NCBI GenBank assembly: GCA_001515955.1
Contig: LOES01000186.1
Location: 1 to 9,023 of the forward strand
DNA from: Clostridia bacterium BRH_c25
GTDB taxonomy: Bacteria; Bacillota_A; Clostridia; Lutisporales; Lutisporaceae
Direction: 5' to 3'
Length of the DNA stretch: 9,023 nt
Positions 1 through 6,632 of this stretch are shown in pieces. Both the position numbers and the translations under genes were made by a program. The stretch's first letter is position 1. Each line of letters opens with the position of its first letter. The notes beneath the pieces are model-generated. The model saw nothing but the letters and a program-made list of their open reading frames with translations, searched no databases and was not told where the DNA came from.

Positions 1-96
1 ATAAAGCTTATAACAAAGAGTGGAGATACTGTGAGGGTTCATACCATAGGTGAGTTATTGCCCGAGGCTTTTGTGGAATTCGAATCGGATAAATAA
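1..96 (+). CDS. cdd: Cytidine deaminase, C-terminal end (partial)
   Basis: Frame 1 is open from the window edge to a TAA at 94-96 and encodes 31 residues ending in GELLPEAFVEFESDK. The LLPxAF motif near the end is typical of the C-terminus of small homotetrameric cytidine deaminases, which convert cytidine and deoxycytidine to the uridine forms in pyrimidine salvage. The catalytic HAE and zinc-binding PCxxC motifs would lie upstream and are not in the window. The position directly before era matches the cdd-era order of Bacillus subtilis and many other Bacillota, and this is the main support for the name. The gap to era is 28 bases with no terminator, so the two genes are probably co-transcribed. 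The identification rests on a short tail plus synteny. Confidence 0.72.
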   Translation: MKLITKSGDTVRVHTIGELLPEAFVEFESDK

Positions 97-124
97 TATA
101 TAATGCGGCAATAGGAGAGCAATT

Positions 125-1027
125 ATGGATAAAAAATTTAAATCAGGATTTGTAACAATCATAGGGAGACCTAATGTAGGCAAGTCAACACTGATAAACA
201 GACTTCTGGGTGAGAGGGTATCAATAATATCCAGTAAGCCCCAGACAACGAGAAATTCGATTCGTTGCATCTATTCAACCGACGAGTACCAGATAGTCTT
301 TATTGATACGCCGGGGATACATAAACCAAAGCATATGCTGGGAGAATATATGGTAAAATCGGCAACAGAGTCTTTGAAAGGCGTGGATGTTGTTGTAGTG
401 ATATTTGACTGCTCTACTGAGATTGGCCCGGGAGACATGCATATTGCCGAGGTGGCGCGAAAGGTCAATTCCCCGGTCATACTTGTGCTGAACAAAATTG
501 ACAAGATACCAAAATCCAGGCTGGAGCAGGTTGCAGCTTCATTGATAATGCATGAGGATTATTTCAATTGCATAATACCTATTTCAGCAGGTACCGGGGA
601 GAACCTGGAGGAGCTTTTAAAGGAGATAGTAAAGTATATGCCTGAGGGGCCCAAGTATTTTCCTGAAGATATATATACAGATATGCCGGAAAAATTCATT
701 GTATCTGAGATCATCAGGGAAAAGATATTGGAGCTTACATCAGAGGAAGTACCTCATGGCACCGCTGTTGAGATTACATCCATGAAGGAAAGGGATAATA
801 AGGATCTTATAGATATAGAAGCTACAATATTCTGTGAAAAGGATTCACACAAGGGAATGATAATAGGCAAGCAAGGCAGGATGCTTAAGGAGATAGGTAC
901 CAGGGCAAGAGTGGACATAGAAAACCTGCTGCATTGCAAAATAAACCTGCAGCTTTGGGTCAAGGTAAGGAATGATTGGCGTGACAGTAGAAGCGCACTT
1001 AAGAACTTAGGGTATAAGTGGGAGTAA
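125..1027 (+). CDS. era: GTPase Era, ribosome small-subunit assembly factor
   Basis: The 300-residue protein has the usual Era length and two-domain layout. The N-terminal GTPase shows all the motifs: P-loop GRPNVGKS (14-21), switch region with TT at 41-42, DTPG (61-64), NKID (123-126) and SAG (154-156). The C-terminal KH domain carries the GxxG loop GKQG (248-251) within IIGKQGRMLKEIG, followed by the family-typical LxLWVKVRxxWRD segment near 276-287. Era binds the 3' end of 16S rRNA next to the anti-Shine-Dalgarno region during 30S maturation and acts in the cytoplasm at the membrane periphery. The ATG at 125 has an AGGAGAG ribosome site at 113-119, 5 bases upstream. recO follows after only 4 bases, so the two are almost certainly in one operon. 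Nothing unusual is seen. Confidence 0.98.
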   Translation: MDKKFKSGFVTIIGRPNVGKSTLINRLLGERVSIISSKPQTTRNSIRCIYSTDEYQIVFIDTPGIHKPKHMLGEYMVKSATESLKGVDVVVVIFDCSTEIGPGDMHIAEVARKVNSPVILVLNKIDKIPKSRLEQVAASLIMHEDYFNCIIPISAGTGENLEELLKEIVKYMPEGPKYFPEDIYTDMPEKFIVSEIIREKILELTSEEVPHGTAVEITSMKERDNKDLIDIEATIFCEKDSHKGMIIGKQGRMLKEIGTRARVDIENLLHCKINLQLWVKVRNDWRDSRSALKNLGYKWE

Positions 1028-1031
1028 AAAA

Positions 1032-1802
1032 ATGTCAATATCAAAGACTGAGGGAATAGTTCTGAAGCATACAAACCTGGGCGAAGCAGACAGAATACTT
1101 ACAATACTTACAAGATACAACGGAAAAATCAAAGCAATTGCCAAAGGCTGCCGGAAACCCAAAAGCAGCCTTCTTTCATCTTCTGAAGTTTTTGTTTTCA
1201 GTGAATTTGTGCTTTATAAGGGTACTAACTTCCATCATATTTCCCAAGCTACGACAAGAGAAACCTTCTATAACATAAGGAAGGATTTGTTGAGACTTTC
1301 TTATGCCACTTACTTTGCGGAGCTTGCAGAGGCTGTCTCCGATGAGGATATTCCAAGCGAAAGGTTGTTTCTGCTGCTTGCAAAGGCGCTTTATTATCTT
1401 TCAACAGGAGAAGTTCCAATGGGACTGATTCACTTGGGCTATCAGCTTAAGCTTATGGATATCAGCGGATACAGGCCTAGTTTGGACAAGTGTGCGGCCT
1501 GCAGGGACGTAAAGGAAGATTATACAAGGTTCAACGTAGAGCTGGGCGGGGTAATTTGCAGAGAGTGCAGTTCTGATGAGAACTTGAAAAAGAATGGAGA
1601 TATTTTCAAGATCAGCCATGGTACAACAGATATTTTTAAATTTTTATTAAACACTGAAATTTCTAGATTAAATACTAGGAAAATTGATAATACTATTTTT
1701 AATGAAATAGACAAAATAACTAGAGCCTTCATCCTGAGGCATCTGGATAAAAGGTTCAGGTCCCTTGATTTTTTGGATGATATAAAGGACTCTGAAGTTT
1801 AG
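1032..1802 (+). CDS. recO: DNA repair protein RecO
   Basis: The 256-residue protein matches RecO of the RecFOR pathway, which loads RecA onto SSB-coated single-stranded DNA and anneals complementary strands. The N-terminal OB-fold is recognisable (TEGIVLKHTNLGEADRILTI, about residues 6-25, then the basic stretch KGCRKPKS). A helical domain follows, with a four-cysteine zinc site at Cys154, Cys157, Cys176 and Cys179 (CAAC and CREC), as in most Gram-positive RecO proteins. The ATG lies 4 bases after the era stop, with TGGGAG at 1019-1024 as ribosome site. The 3' third (about 1621-1720) is visibly more AT-rich than the rest but the frame stays open and the C-terminus has normal length. The era-recO order is conserved across Bacillota. 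Confidence 0.96.
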   Translation: MSISKTEGIVLKHTNLGEADRILTILTRYNGKIKAIAKGCRKPKSSLLSSSEVFVFSEFVLYKGTNFHHISQATTRETFYNIRKDLLRLSYATYFAELAEAVSDEDIPSERLFLLLAKALYYLSTGEVPMGLIHLGYQLKLMDISGYRPSLDKCAACRDVKEDYTRFNVELGGVICRECSSDENLKKNGDIFKISHGTTDIFKFLLNTEISRLNTRKIDNTIFNEIDKITRAFILRHLDKRFRSLDFLDDIKDSEV

Positions 1803-1838
1803 AAAGCTGTTTAATAAGATTTGAAAGGAGTAGAACCC

Positions 1839-2444
1839 ATGGATATAAGCCTTGAGAAGATTGACATTATCAGGGATAGGACAGGTGTTTCCTATAAGGA
1901 GGCCAAGAACGCCCTTGAAGCAGCAAACGGTAATGTAGTGGATGCCTTGATAAATATTGAGGAGGCAGGGGATAAGAGATGGACAGAGACAATCTCTGTC
2001 AAAGGTAATGAAGCTGTTGACAAGCTGAAGGGTATAGTTAAATCCGGCAATGTGAACAGGATAAGGGTAAAGAAGGATGACTATGTGATACTTGACATAC
2101 CTGTGACGGCAGGAGCAATAAGTGCGGTAGCAATTCCGCAGCTTACAGCAATAGGAACGGCAGTTGCACTGCTGTCAAAGTGCACAATAGAGGTGGAAAG
2201 ACCCAATAAACAGACTATCAATGTGACAGAAGCGATTACAAATACCGCAGATGATATAGCAAATAAAATAAAAAATGTGACTGGTGATATGAAGAACGCC
2301 AAAGCCGGTGTAACCGGACAAAGTACCACCTTGGCGGATACAGTAGATACCTTCGGAGCTGAGAATATGGATGAATACACTTATAAGACAGATGATTATA
2401 CAGACGCTACAAATGTAAATATAGACGATACATTTAAGCAATAG
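1839..2444 (+). CDS. UBA-like / DUF4342 domain protein of unknown function
   Basis: The 201-residue protein starts with a UBA-like helical segment (about 6-43: IRDRTGVSYKEAKNALEAAN), resembling the N-terminus of EF-Ts. Next comes a basic-hydrophobic module (about 50-121) with RIRVKKDDYVILDIPVTAG, a hydrophobic stretch at roughly 83-113 and the closing CTIEVERP. This combination is the DUF4342 family, whose function is not known to me. Residues 122-201 form a Thr/Asp/Asn-rich, low-complexity tail with acidic character and no recognisable fold. The ATG at 1839 is chosen because AAAGGAG (1824-1830) sits 8 bases upstream; a TTG at 1821 in the same frame has no such site. The gene lies 36 bases after recO and before a large hairpin, so it is probably the last gene of the cdd-era-recO unit. 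The hydrophobic stretch could be a membrane segment or a protein core. Confidence 0.85.
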   Translation: MDISLEKIDIIRDRTGVSYKEAKNALEAANGNVVDALINIEEAGDKRWTETISVKGNEAVDKLKGIVKSGNVNRIRVKKDDYVILDIPVTAGAISAVAIPQLTAIGTAVALLSKCTIEVERPNKQTINVTEAITNTADDIANKIKNVTGDMKNAKAGVTGQSTTLADTVDTFGAENMDEYTYKTDDYTDATNVNIDDTFKQ

Positions 2445-2450
2445 GCAATA

Positions 2451-2548
2451 TAGATGCGAGACTCGAGATTCGAGATTCGAGGGTTTAAAGAGAAGTCTTC
2501 GAAGCCCCGCTTTAGCTCTCGTATCTCGTAACTCGCATCTCGCATCTA
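2451..2548 (+). repeat. Long imperfect hairpin made of degenerate 7-bp repeats; possible terminator
   Basis: The left arm (2451-2482) begins TAGATGCGAGA and continues as heptads CTCGAGA, TTCGAGA, TTCGAGG. The right arm (2517-2548), read on the minus strand, gives TAGATGCGAGA, TGCGAGT, TACGAGA, TACGAGA. The arms align in register with 26 of 32 identities (one of the six differences is a G-U pair in RNA), and the outer 11 bp pair perfectly. The 34-base loop holds the palindrome CTTCGAAG (2497-2504) and TAAAG/CTTTA (2486-2490/2510-2514), which can extend the fold. TTTT follows at 2550-2553, so an RNA hairpin could end the upstream operon. No coding potential is seen. The 7-bp periodicity is not needed for a terminator and suggests a dispersed repeat element, but no target-site duplication is visible. 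Confidence 0.8.
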
Positions 2549-2556
2549 GTTTTCTC

Positions 2557-2585
2557 TTGACAAAGCATATATGATTTGCTAAATT
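2557..2585 (+). promoter_or_regulatory. Predicted housekeeping promoter of the glyQS T-box leader
   Basis: A perfect -35 TTGACA lies at 2557-2562. A 17-base spacer leads to TAAATT at 2580-2585, a 4-of-6 match to TATAAT. Transcription would start near 2592, just ahead of the T-box leader. The promoter sits immediately after the right arm of the heptad hairpin, so the T-box operon appears to be transcribed separately from the cdd-era-recO unit. The -10 is weak, so the call depends on the -35 and position. Confidence 0.6.
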
Positions 2586-2614
2586 AATGATAATGTACCA
2601 TAATTAAACGGTAC

Positions 2615-2820
2615 CGATGCGTTGAAGAAGAGGAGTAGTTAGAGCAATTGCACTTCCAGAGAGCCGGGGAAGGATGGAAGCCCGGCAGTGCGGCTTGATG
2701 AAGGGCACTTTGGAGCAGAAGCTTAAAAGAGGGCTTGGATAGTATGTTTTCAGGCCAAAAAGGGTGGAACCGCGGAAGTAAACCTTTCGTCCCTTATTGC
2801 AAGGGATGAGGGTTTTTTAT
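2615..2820 (+). promoter_or_regulatory. Glycine T-box riboswitch upstream of glyQS
   Basis: The leader has the conserved T-box elements in order. Stem I carries GAGGAGTAG (specifier-loop 5' side), the helix GCACT/AGTGC (2650-2654/2687-2691), the AG-bulge AGAGAG (2658-2663) and the apical stem GCCGGG/CCCGGC (2663-2668/2681-2686) closing the GGATGGAAG loop. These apical motifs contact the tRNA elbow. The 3' specifier strand GAAGGGCACTTTGGAG places GGC (2704-2706), a glycine codon, before the conserved purine. AGGGTGGAACCGCGG (2761-2775) is the T-box sequence, and its TGGA bulge would pair with UCCA, the acceptor end of bacterial tRNA-Gly. AAAAAGGG pairs with CCCTT (2791-2795) in the antiterminator, competing with the terminator. 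Uncharged tRNA-Gly should therefore switch on glyQS. The exact 5' boundary is approximate. Confidence 0.96.
2784..2818 (+). terminator. T-box-controlled intrinsic terminator in the glyQS leader
   Basis: The segment CGTCCCTT (2788-2795) pairs with AAGGGATG (2801-2808), extended by T-A and wobble pairs to C2784-G2812, around a 5-base loop. A run of six T residues (2813-2818) follows. CCCTT is shared with the antiterminator helix, so this terminator forms only when uncharged tRNA-Gly is not bound. Confidence 0.9.
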
Positions 2821-2852
2821 TTTTTCATTAAATAGTTTTGGAGGGATATGAA

Positions 2853-3749
2853 ATGACATTTCAAGAGATCATTCTGACGCTTCAGAAATATTGGGCTGAA
2901 CAGCATTGTATTATAGCACAGCCTTATGATGTGGAGAAGGGTGCAGGTACGATGAGTCCTTACACATTTCTGAAGGCGTTGGGTCCGGAGCCTTGGAGAG
3001 TGGCTTATGTAGAGCCTTCAAGGAGACCTGCGGACGCAAGGTATGGGGAGAACCCCAACAGATTGTATCAGCATCATCAATTCCAGGTAATCTTGAAGCC
3101 TTCTCCGGATAATGTGCAGGATCTATATCTGGGAAGCCTTAAAGCATTGGGCATTGATCCTGAGAAGCATGATATAAGATTTGTTGAGGATAATTGGGAA
3201 GCACCGACTCTTGGAGCCTGGGGACTAGGTTGGGAGGTTTGGCTGGATGGTATGGAAATAACCCAGTACACATATTTCCAGCAGGTAGGAGGCATAGACT
3301 GCCAGCTGGAATCCGCTGAGCTAACCTACGGTTTGGAGAGGATAGCGATGTATATCCAGAATATAAACAATGTATTTGACATTGAATGGGTTTCAGGCAT
3401 TAACTACGGAGACGTGTTCAAGATGGCGGAATTCGAGCACTCAAAGTACAGCTTTGAGGAAGCGGATACCAAGCTGCTTTTCAGGTTGTTTGATGAATAT
3501 GAGGGAGAGGCTAAGAGACTGCTGGATAAGAATATTGTACTGCCCGCTTATGATTACGTTCTCAAATGCTCACATGCTTTCAATATCCTTGATGCAAGAA
3601 AAGCCATAAGTGTTACTGAAAGAACCAGCTTTATAGGAAGGGTAAGGAACCTTGCAAGACTTGTAGCTCAGGGTTATTTGAAGCAGAGAGAGTCCATGGG
3701 ATATCCCCTTCTTAAGAAGGCTGCATTCGGAGGTGAAAATAATGAGTAA
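2853..3749 (+). CDS. glyQ: Glycine--tRNA ligase, alpha subunit
   Basis: The 298-residue protein is the alpha chain of the bacterial alpha2-beta2 glycyl-tRNA synthetase, a class II enzyme that forms glycyl-adenylate and charges tRNA-Gly. It is highly conserved: [11 protein letters not shown] (9-19), [20 protein letters not shown] (29-48), the motif 2 region [17 protein letters not shown] (54-70), the segment [19 protein letters not shown] (112-130) and the motif 3 region [12 protein letters not shown] (158-169). The ATG at 2853 has GGAGGG (2840-2845) 7 bases upstream; a TTG at 2838 in frame overlaps that site and was rejected. Expression is controlled by the T-box upstream. The 3' end overlaps glyS by 8 bases, which suggests translational coupling and balanced subunit production. 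Confidence 0.98.
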   Translation: MTFQEIILTLQKYWAEQHCIIAQPYDVEKGAGTMSPYTFLKALGPEPWRVAYVEPSRRPADARYGENPNRLYQHHQFQVILKPSPDNVQDLYLGSLKALGIDPEKHDIRFVEDNWEAPTLGAWGLGWEVWLDGMEITQYTYFQQVGGIDCQLESAELTYGLERIAMYIQNINNVFDIEWVSGINYGDVFKMAEFEHSKYSFEEADTKLLFRLFDEYEGEAKRLLDKNIVLPAYDYVLKCSHAFNILDARKAISVTERTSFIGRVRNLARLVAQGYLKQRESMGYPLLKKAAFGGENNE

Positions 3750-5829
3750 GGATTTGTTATATGAGATAGGCACGGAGGAAATACCCGCCAAATATATGCC
3801 GGCTACCTTGTGGCAGGTTAAAGGCATTGCAGAATCAATGCTGAAGGATAACAGGATAGCCTTTGAGGAGATAAGGACATACGGTACTCCAAGAAGAATA
3901 GTGCTCTTTGTGAAGAATATTGCAGAGCAGCAGGAAGACCTGGAGGAATTGGTTAAAGGCCCGTCCAGGAAGGCTGCTTATGATGAAAGCGGCAGTCCGA
4001 GTAAGGCTTTGCTGGGATTTCTGAGGGGTCAGAAAGCAGAGCTTGATGAGGTATTTTTTCAAGAGCTTTCCGGAGTGGAGTATATATACTATAAGAAGAA
4101 GGAAAAGGGTCAGCCTGCCAAAGAAGTACTAAAAGCCATACTACCCAATATACTGACTTCAATTACCTTCCCAAAATCAATGAAATGGGGCAATAAATCC
4201 TTCAGGTTTGCAAGACCCGTCAGATGGCTGGTGCCGATCCTGGGAGATGAGCTTATAGAGTTTGACAAGGACGGAATACAGTGCAGCAGGTATACAAAGG
4301 GACATAGGGTATTATCCAAGGGCAGCATAGAGATAAAGAACACTGCAGAGTATTTTGACAAGCTAAGGGCGGGCTTTGTAGTGGCAGATCAGGAGGAAAG
4401 GCGCTCGCTGATACGGAGACAGTGTGAAGAGCTGGCAAAGGCCAAGGGCGGAGAAGTGATGATGGATGAAGCTTTGCTGGAGGAGGTTGTCTATCTGGTT
4501 GAGTATCCTACAGCTCTCGTGGGAGGCTTTGAAATTGAATATCTAAAGCTCCCGAAGGAAGTTGTAATTACTCCTATGAAGGAGCATCAGAGGTATTTTC
4601 CTGTTGTAGATAAGAATAGAGAGCTCATGAACTGCTTCATTACTGTAAGAAATGGCGATAATCGCTATTTGGAAATAGTGCAGGAAGGAAATGAGAAGGT
4701 TCTTAGAGCCCGGCTGGCAGATGCAGATTTCTTTTATAGTGAGGATAGGAAGACCTCATTGGAAGGTTGTGTGGAGAAGCTAAAGAATGTAGTATTCCAA
4801 GAGACTCTCGGCACTATTTATGACAAGACCCAAAGAATAACAACAATAGGCAAATACCTTGCAGAAGTGGTCGGACTAAGCAGTGATGAAAGATTGCACC
4901 TGCAGAGAGCGGCGTATTTATGCAAAGCGGATCTGGTTACAGGTATGGTTAAGGAATTTGATGAGCTTCAGGGAATAATGGGAAGGGAGTATGCACTGCT
5001 GCAGGGTGAGAAGGAAGTAGTGGCAGATGCCATATTGGAGCATTACCTACCGAGATTTGCAGGGGATTATACCCCTGAGACAGTAAATGGTTCAATTCTT
5101 AGTATTTCTGACAAGATGGACACTATATGCGGCTGCTATGCAATAGGCATACAACCGACGGGCTCGCAGGATCCATACGCTTTAAGGCGGCAGGCTATAG
5201 GAATTACCTCAATAATACTTGACAGCAAAATTCATTTGGGATTGGCACATCTTGCAGATACCGCCCTTAAGATCTTTTCGGAAAAGGGAATACTAAAGGG
5301 CGACATAAAGAAAATAAAAAAGGATGTAATCGAATTTTTCAAGCAGAGATTCAGGAACGTCATGATAGATAAGGATTTCGAATACGATGTCATTGATGCG
5401 GTGATAAATGCGGAGTTTGATGATATATATGATGCATACTTGAAAATCGAGGAGCTTTCAATATGGAAACACAGAGATGAATTCCTTAGTATACTGGGTT
5501 CCTTCAACAGAGTATCCAATCTGGCATCCAAGGCTGATAGTCCTGAAATAAATTCAGAGCTTTTCAAAGAGAAAGCTGAACTGGAGCTTCTCAAGGCCTT
5601 TAACAGGATCAACACTGAATACGAAGGTTATGTGGACAACAGGGAGTATGGAAAGGCTCTGAAGCTTATGATAACACTTAAGAAGCCAATAGATGATTTC
5701 TTTGACAATATTATGGTCATGGTAGAGGATGAGAGCATTAAGAATAACCGTCTGGGGCTTTTAAAGAGCATAGTGGACATGATGAACAGAATGGCAGACT
5801 TGGGTGCTATCGTTGTCAACAAAATTTAA
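3742..5829 (+). CDS. glyS: Glycine--tRNA ligase, beta subunit
   Basis: The 695-residue protein has the full length of the beta chain (about 690), which binds tRNA-Gly and is needed for aminoacylation with GlyQ. Family landmarks are the N-terminal [14 protein letters not shown] (6-19), [12 protein letters not shown] (277-288), [11 protein letters not shown] (322-332) and the HD-like helical domain around [19 protein letters not shown] (393-411). HYLPRFAGD (434-442) and DPYALRRQA (477-485) follow, then a C-terminal DALR-type anticodon-binding helical region from about 580. ATG 3742 is chosen over the in-frame GTG at 3733 because GGAGGTGA (3729-3736) lies 5 bases before the ATG and contains the GTG. 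The start overlaps the glyQ stop by 8 bases. No clear intrinsic terminator follows; the downstream DNA is T-rich without a strong stem. Confidence 0.98.
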   Translation: MSKDLLYEIGTEEIPAKYMPATLWQVKGIAESMLKDNRIAFEEIRTYGTPRRIVLFVKNIAEQQEDLEELVKGPSRKAAYDESGSPSKALLGFLRGQKAELDEVFFQELSGVEYIYYKKKEKGQPAKEVLKAILPNILTSITFPKSMKWGNKSFRFARPVRWLVPILGDELIEFDKDGIQCSRYTKGHRVLSKGSIEIKNTAEYFDKLRAGFVVADQEERRSLIRRQCEELAKAKGGEVMMDEALLEEVVYLVEYPTALVGGFEIEYLKLPKEVVITPMKEHQRYFPVVDKNRELMNCFITVRNGDNRYLEIVQEGNEKVLRARLADADFFYSEDRKTSLEGCVEKLKNVVFQETLGTIYDKTQRITTIGKYLAEVVGLSSDERLHLQRAAYLCKADLVTGMVKEFDELQGIMGREYALLQGEKEVVADAILEHYLPRFAGDYTPETVNGSILSISDKMDTICGCYAIGIQPTGSQDPYALRRQAIGITSIILDSKIHLGLAHLADTALKIFSEKGILKGDIKKIKKDVIEFFKQRFRNVMIDKDFEYDVIDAVINAEFDDIYDAYLKIEELSIWKHRDEFLSILGSFNRVSNLASKADSPEINSELFKEKAELELLKAFNRINTEYEGYVDNREYGKALKLMITLKKPIDDFFDNIMVMVEDESIKNNRLGLLKSIVDMMNRMADLGAIVVNKI

Positions 5830-5909
5830 TTTTTTATTGTTATGGTAAATTCTTTATGATAGTATTTATAGAGAATGTAGTATATATTAGGTTAATTTCA
5901 TAAAATTCC

Positions 5910-5931
5910 TGTATATTACACATATTATACA
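5910..5931. promoter_or_regulatory. Operator-like 22-bp dyad upstream of the ccpN-like gene
   Basis: TGTATATTA (5910-5918) and TATTATACA (5923-5931) form an inverted repeat with 8 of 9 matching pairs around the centre CACA. It contains TATATT (5912-5917) and TATTAT (5923-5928), either of which could be a -10 element, but no good -35 is seen at the right distance. A bound repressor would block a promoter here. The surrounding gap (5830-5976) is strongly AT-rich; a second weak promoter candidate is TTGTTA (5837-5842) with TAGTAT (5860-5865), spacer 17. The palindrome is seen directly; its function is inferred from position. Confidence 0.4.
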
Positions 5932-5970
5932 TTAAATGTAAAATGTGCAATGACTTCCAAAATTGCTTTG

Positions 5971-5980
5971 AGGCAGGTGA
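5971..5980 (+). promoter_or_regulatory. Shine-Dalgarno-like site that bears on the ccpN start
   Basis: AGGCAGGTGA includes AGGTGAT (5975-5981), which is fully complementary to the 16S anti-Shine-Dalgarno. It lies 5 bases before an ATA codon at 5986 and overlaps the GTG at 5977. The same AGGTGA-to-start spacing (5 bases) is used by glyS in this window. The site therefore argues for initiation downstream of the conventional start codons. Confidence 0.5.
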
Positions 5981-6618
5981 TAGTCATAGAATTTACAAGT
6001 CGTCAGAAACAAATTGTAGAGCTGGTAAAGAACAATCAACCGATCACAAGCGAACAACTGGCAGCTAAACTGAATATGACAAGGGCAGCGCTCAGGCCAG
6101 ACCTTACAATACTTACAATGTCAGACATGCTTGAGGCAAGACCGAAGGTTGGATATTTTTACTCAGGAAAGAGTATAAACAACATAGGCAGTGATTTCAT
6201 AAAGAGCATAAAGGTTGCAGAAATCAAGTCCCGGCCTGTGGTAGTAGATGAGTCGGCAACTGTATATGACGCAATCGTGACGCTTTTTTTGATGAATGTT
6301 GGTACTATCTATGTCCAAAGTAAAGGTGCCCTTATGGGGGTAGTATCCAGAAAGGATTTCATCAAAAATGTAATTGGCAACAATGATATACATAATATGC
6401 CTGTCGGTATGATTATGACGAGGATGCCCAATATAATTTATGCATTGGATACTGAAAGTGCATATGACGCAGTGGTCAAGCTTATTAATCATGAAATTGA
6501 CAGCATGCCGGTAGTGGAGCCTTTTAAGGATGATGAAGGCAAAGAGTTATTCAAAATAATAGGCAAGGTGTCCAAAACCAGTATGACTAAACTGCTTTAT
6601 GACTTGTGCAAGCAATAA
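5977..6618 (+). CDS. ccpN: CcpN-type transcriptional repressor (HTH plus two CBS domains)
   Basis: The protein has an N-terminal winged HTH (TSRQKQIVELVKNNQPITSEQLAAKL, then MTRAALRPDLTILTMSDMLEARPKVGYFYSG) followed by two CBS domains (about residues 78-138 and 143-211 counting from 5977). The second contains MIMTRMPNI and the C-terminal KVSKTSMTKLLYDL. This is the CcpN (YqzB) family; B. subtilis CcpN represses gluconeogenic gapB and pckA, and its CBS domains sense adenine nucleotides. The start is unresolved: ATG 5950 has no ribosome site; GTG 5977 (213 residues) best matches the B. subtilis N-terminus as I recall it but has only GAGG 3 bases upstream; ATA 5986 (210 residues) has the best-placed site. 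The next gene, 14 bases downstream, encodes the PPDK regulatory protein, and PPDK follows. Targets may therefore include the PEP/pyruvate genes here, but that is inference. Confidence 0.9.
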   Translation: MIVIEFTSRQKQIVELVKNNQPITSEQLAAKLNMTRAALRPDLTILTMSDMLEARPKVGYFYSGKSINNIGSDFIKSIKVAEIKSRPVVVDESATVYDAIVTLFLMNVGTIYVQSKGALMGVVSRKDFIKNVIGNNDIHNMPVGMIMTRMPNIIYALDTESAYDAVVKLINHEIDSMPVVEPFKDDEGKELFKIIGKVSKTSMTKLLYDLCKQ

Positions 6619-6632
6619 GTTAGGGGGATAGT

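Noticed and set aside
1821..1838. Upstream TTG start for the DUF4342 gene
   Set aside because: The TTG overlaps the ribosome site AAAGGAG that correctly spaces the ATG at 1839, and it adds residues that do not belong to the UBA-like domain.
2453..2544. Short repeats that might be read as a CRISPR array
   Set aside because: The units are 7 bp, degenerate, adjacent with no spacers, and arranged as two inverted arms; there are no cas genes nearby.
2451..2548. MITE or insertion-sequence remnant
   Set aside because: The terminal TAGATG/CATCTA inverted ends are suggestive, but no target-site duplication or transposase fragment is seen, so it is listed only as a repeat.
2595..2614. GTACC/GGTAC mini-hairpin near the predicted transcription start
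   Set aside because: Only 5 bp with a 10-base loop, easily due to chance; it is not part of the conserved T-box architecture.
2838..2852. Upstream TTG start for glyQ
   Set aside because: It lies in the ribosome site GGAGGG of the ATG at 2853, and GlyQ proteins commonly begin close to the [10 protein letters not shown] segment.
5232..5615. 127-codon minus-strand open frame inside glyS
   Set aside because: Its Ser/Leu-rich product is what the complement of a conserved coding frame gives; it has no family resemblance and lies wholly within an intact glyS.
5830..5860. Intrinsic terminator after glyS
   Set aside because: There is a T-run (5831-5835) but no GC-containing stem before it, so no terminator is called.
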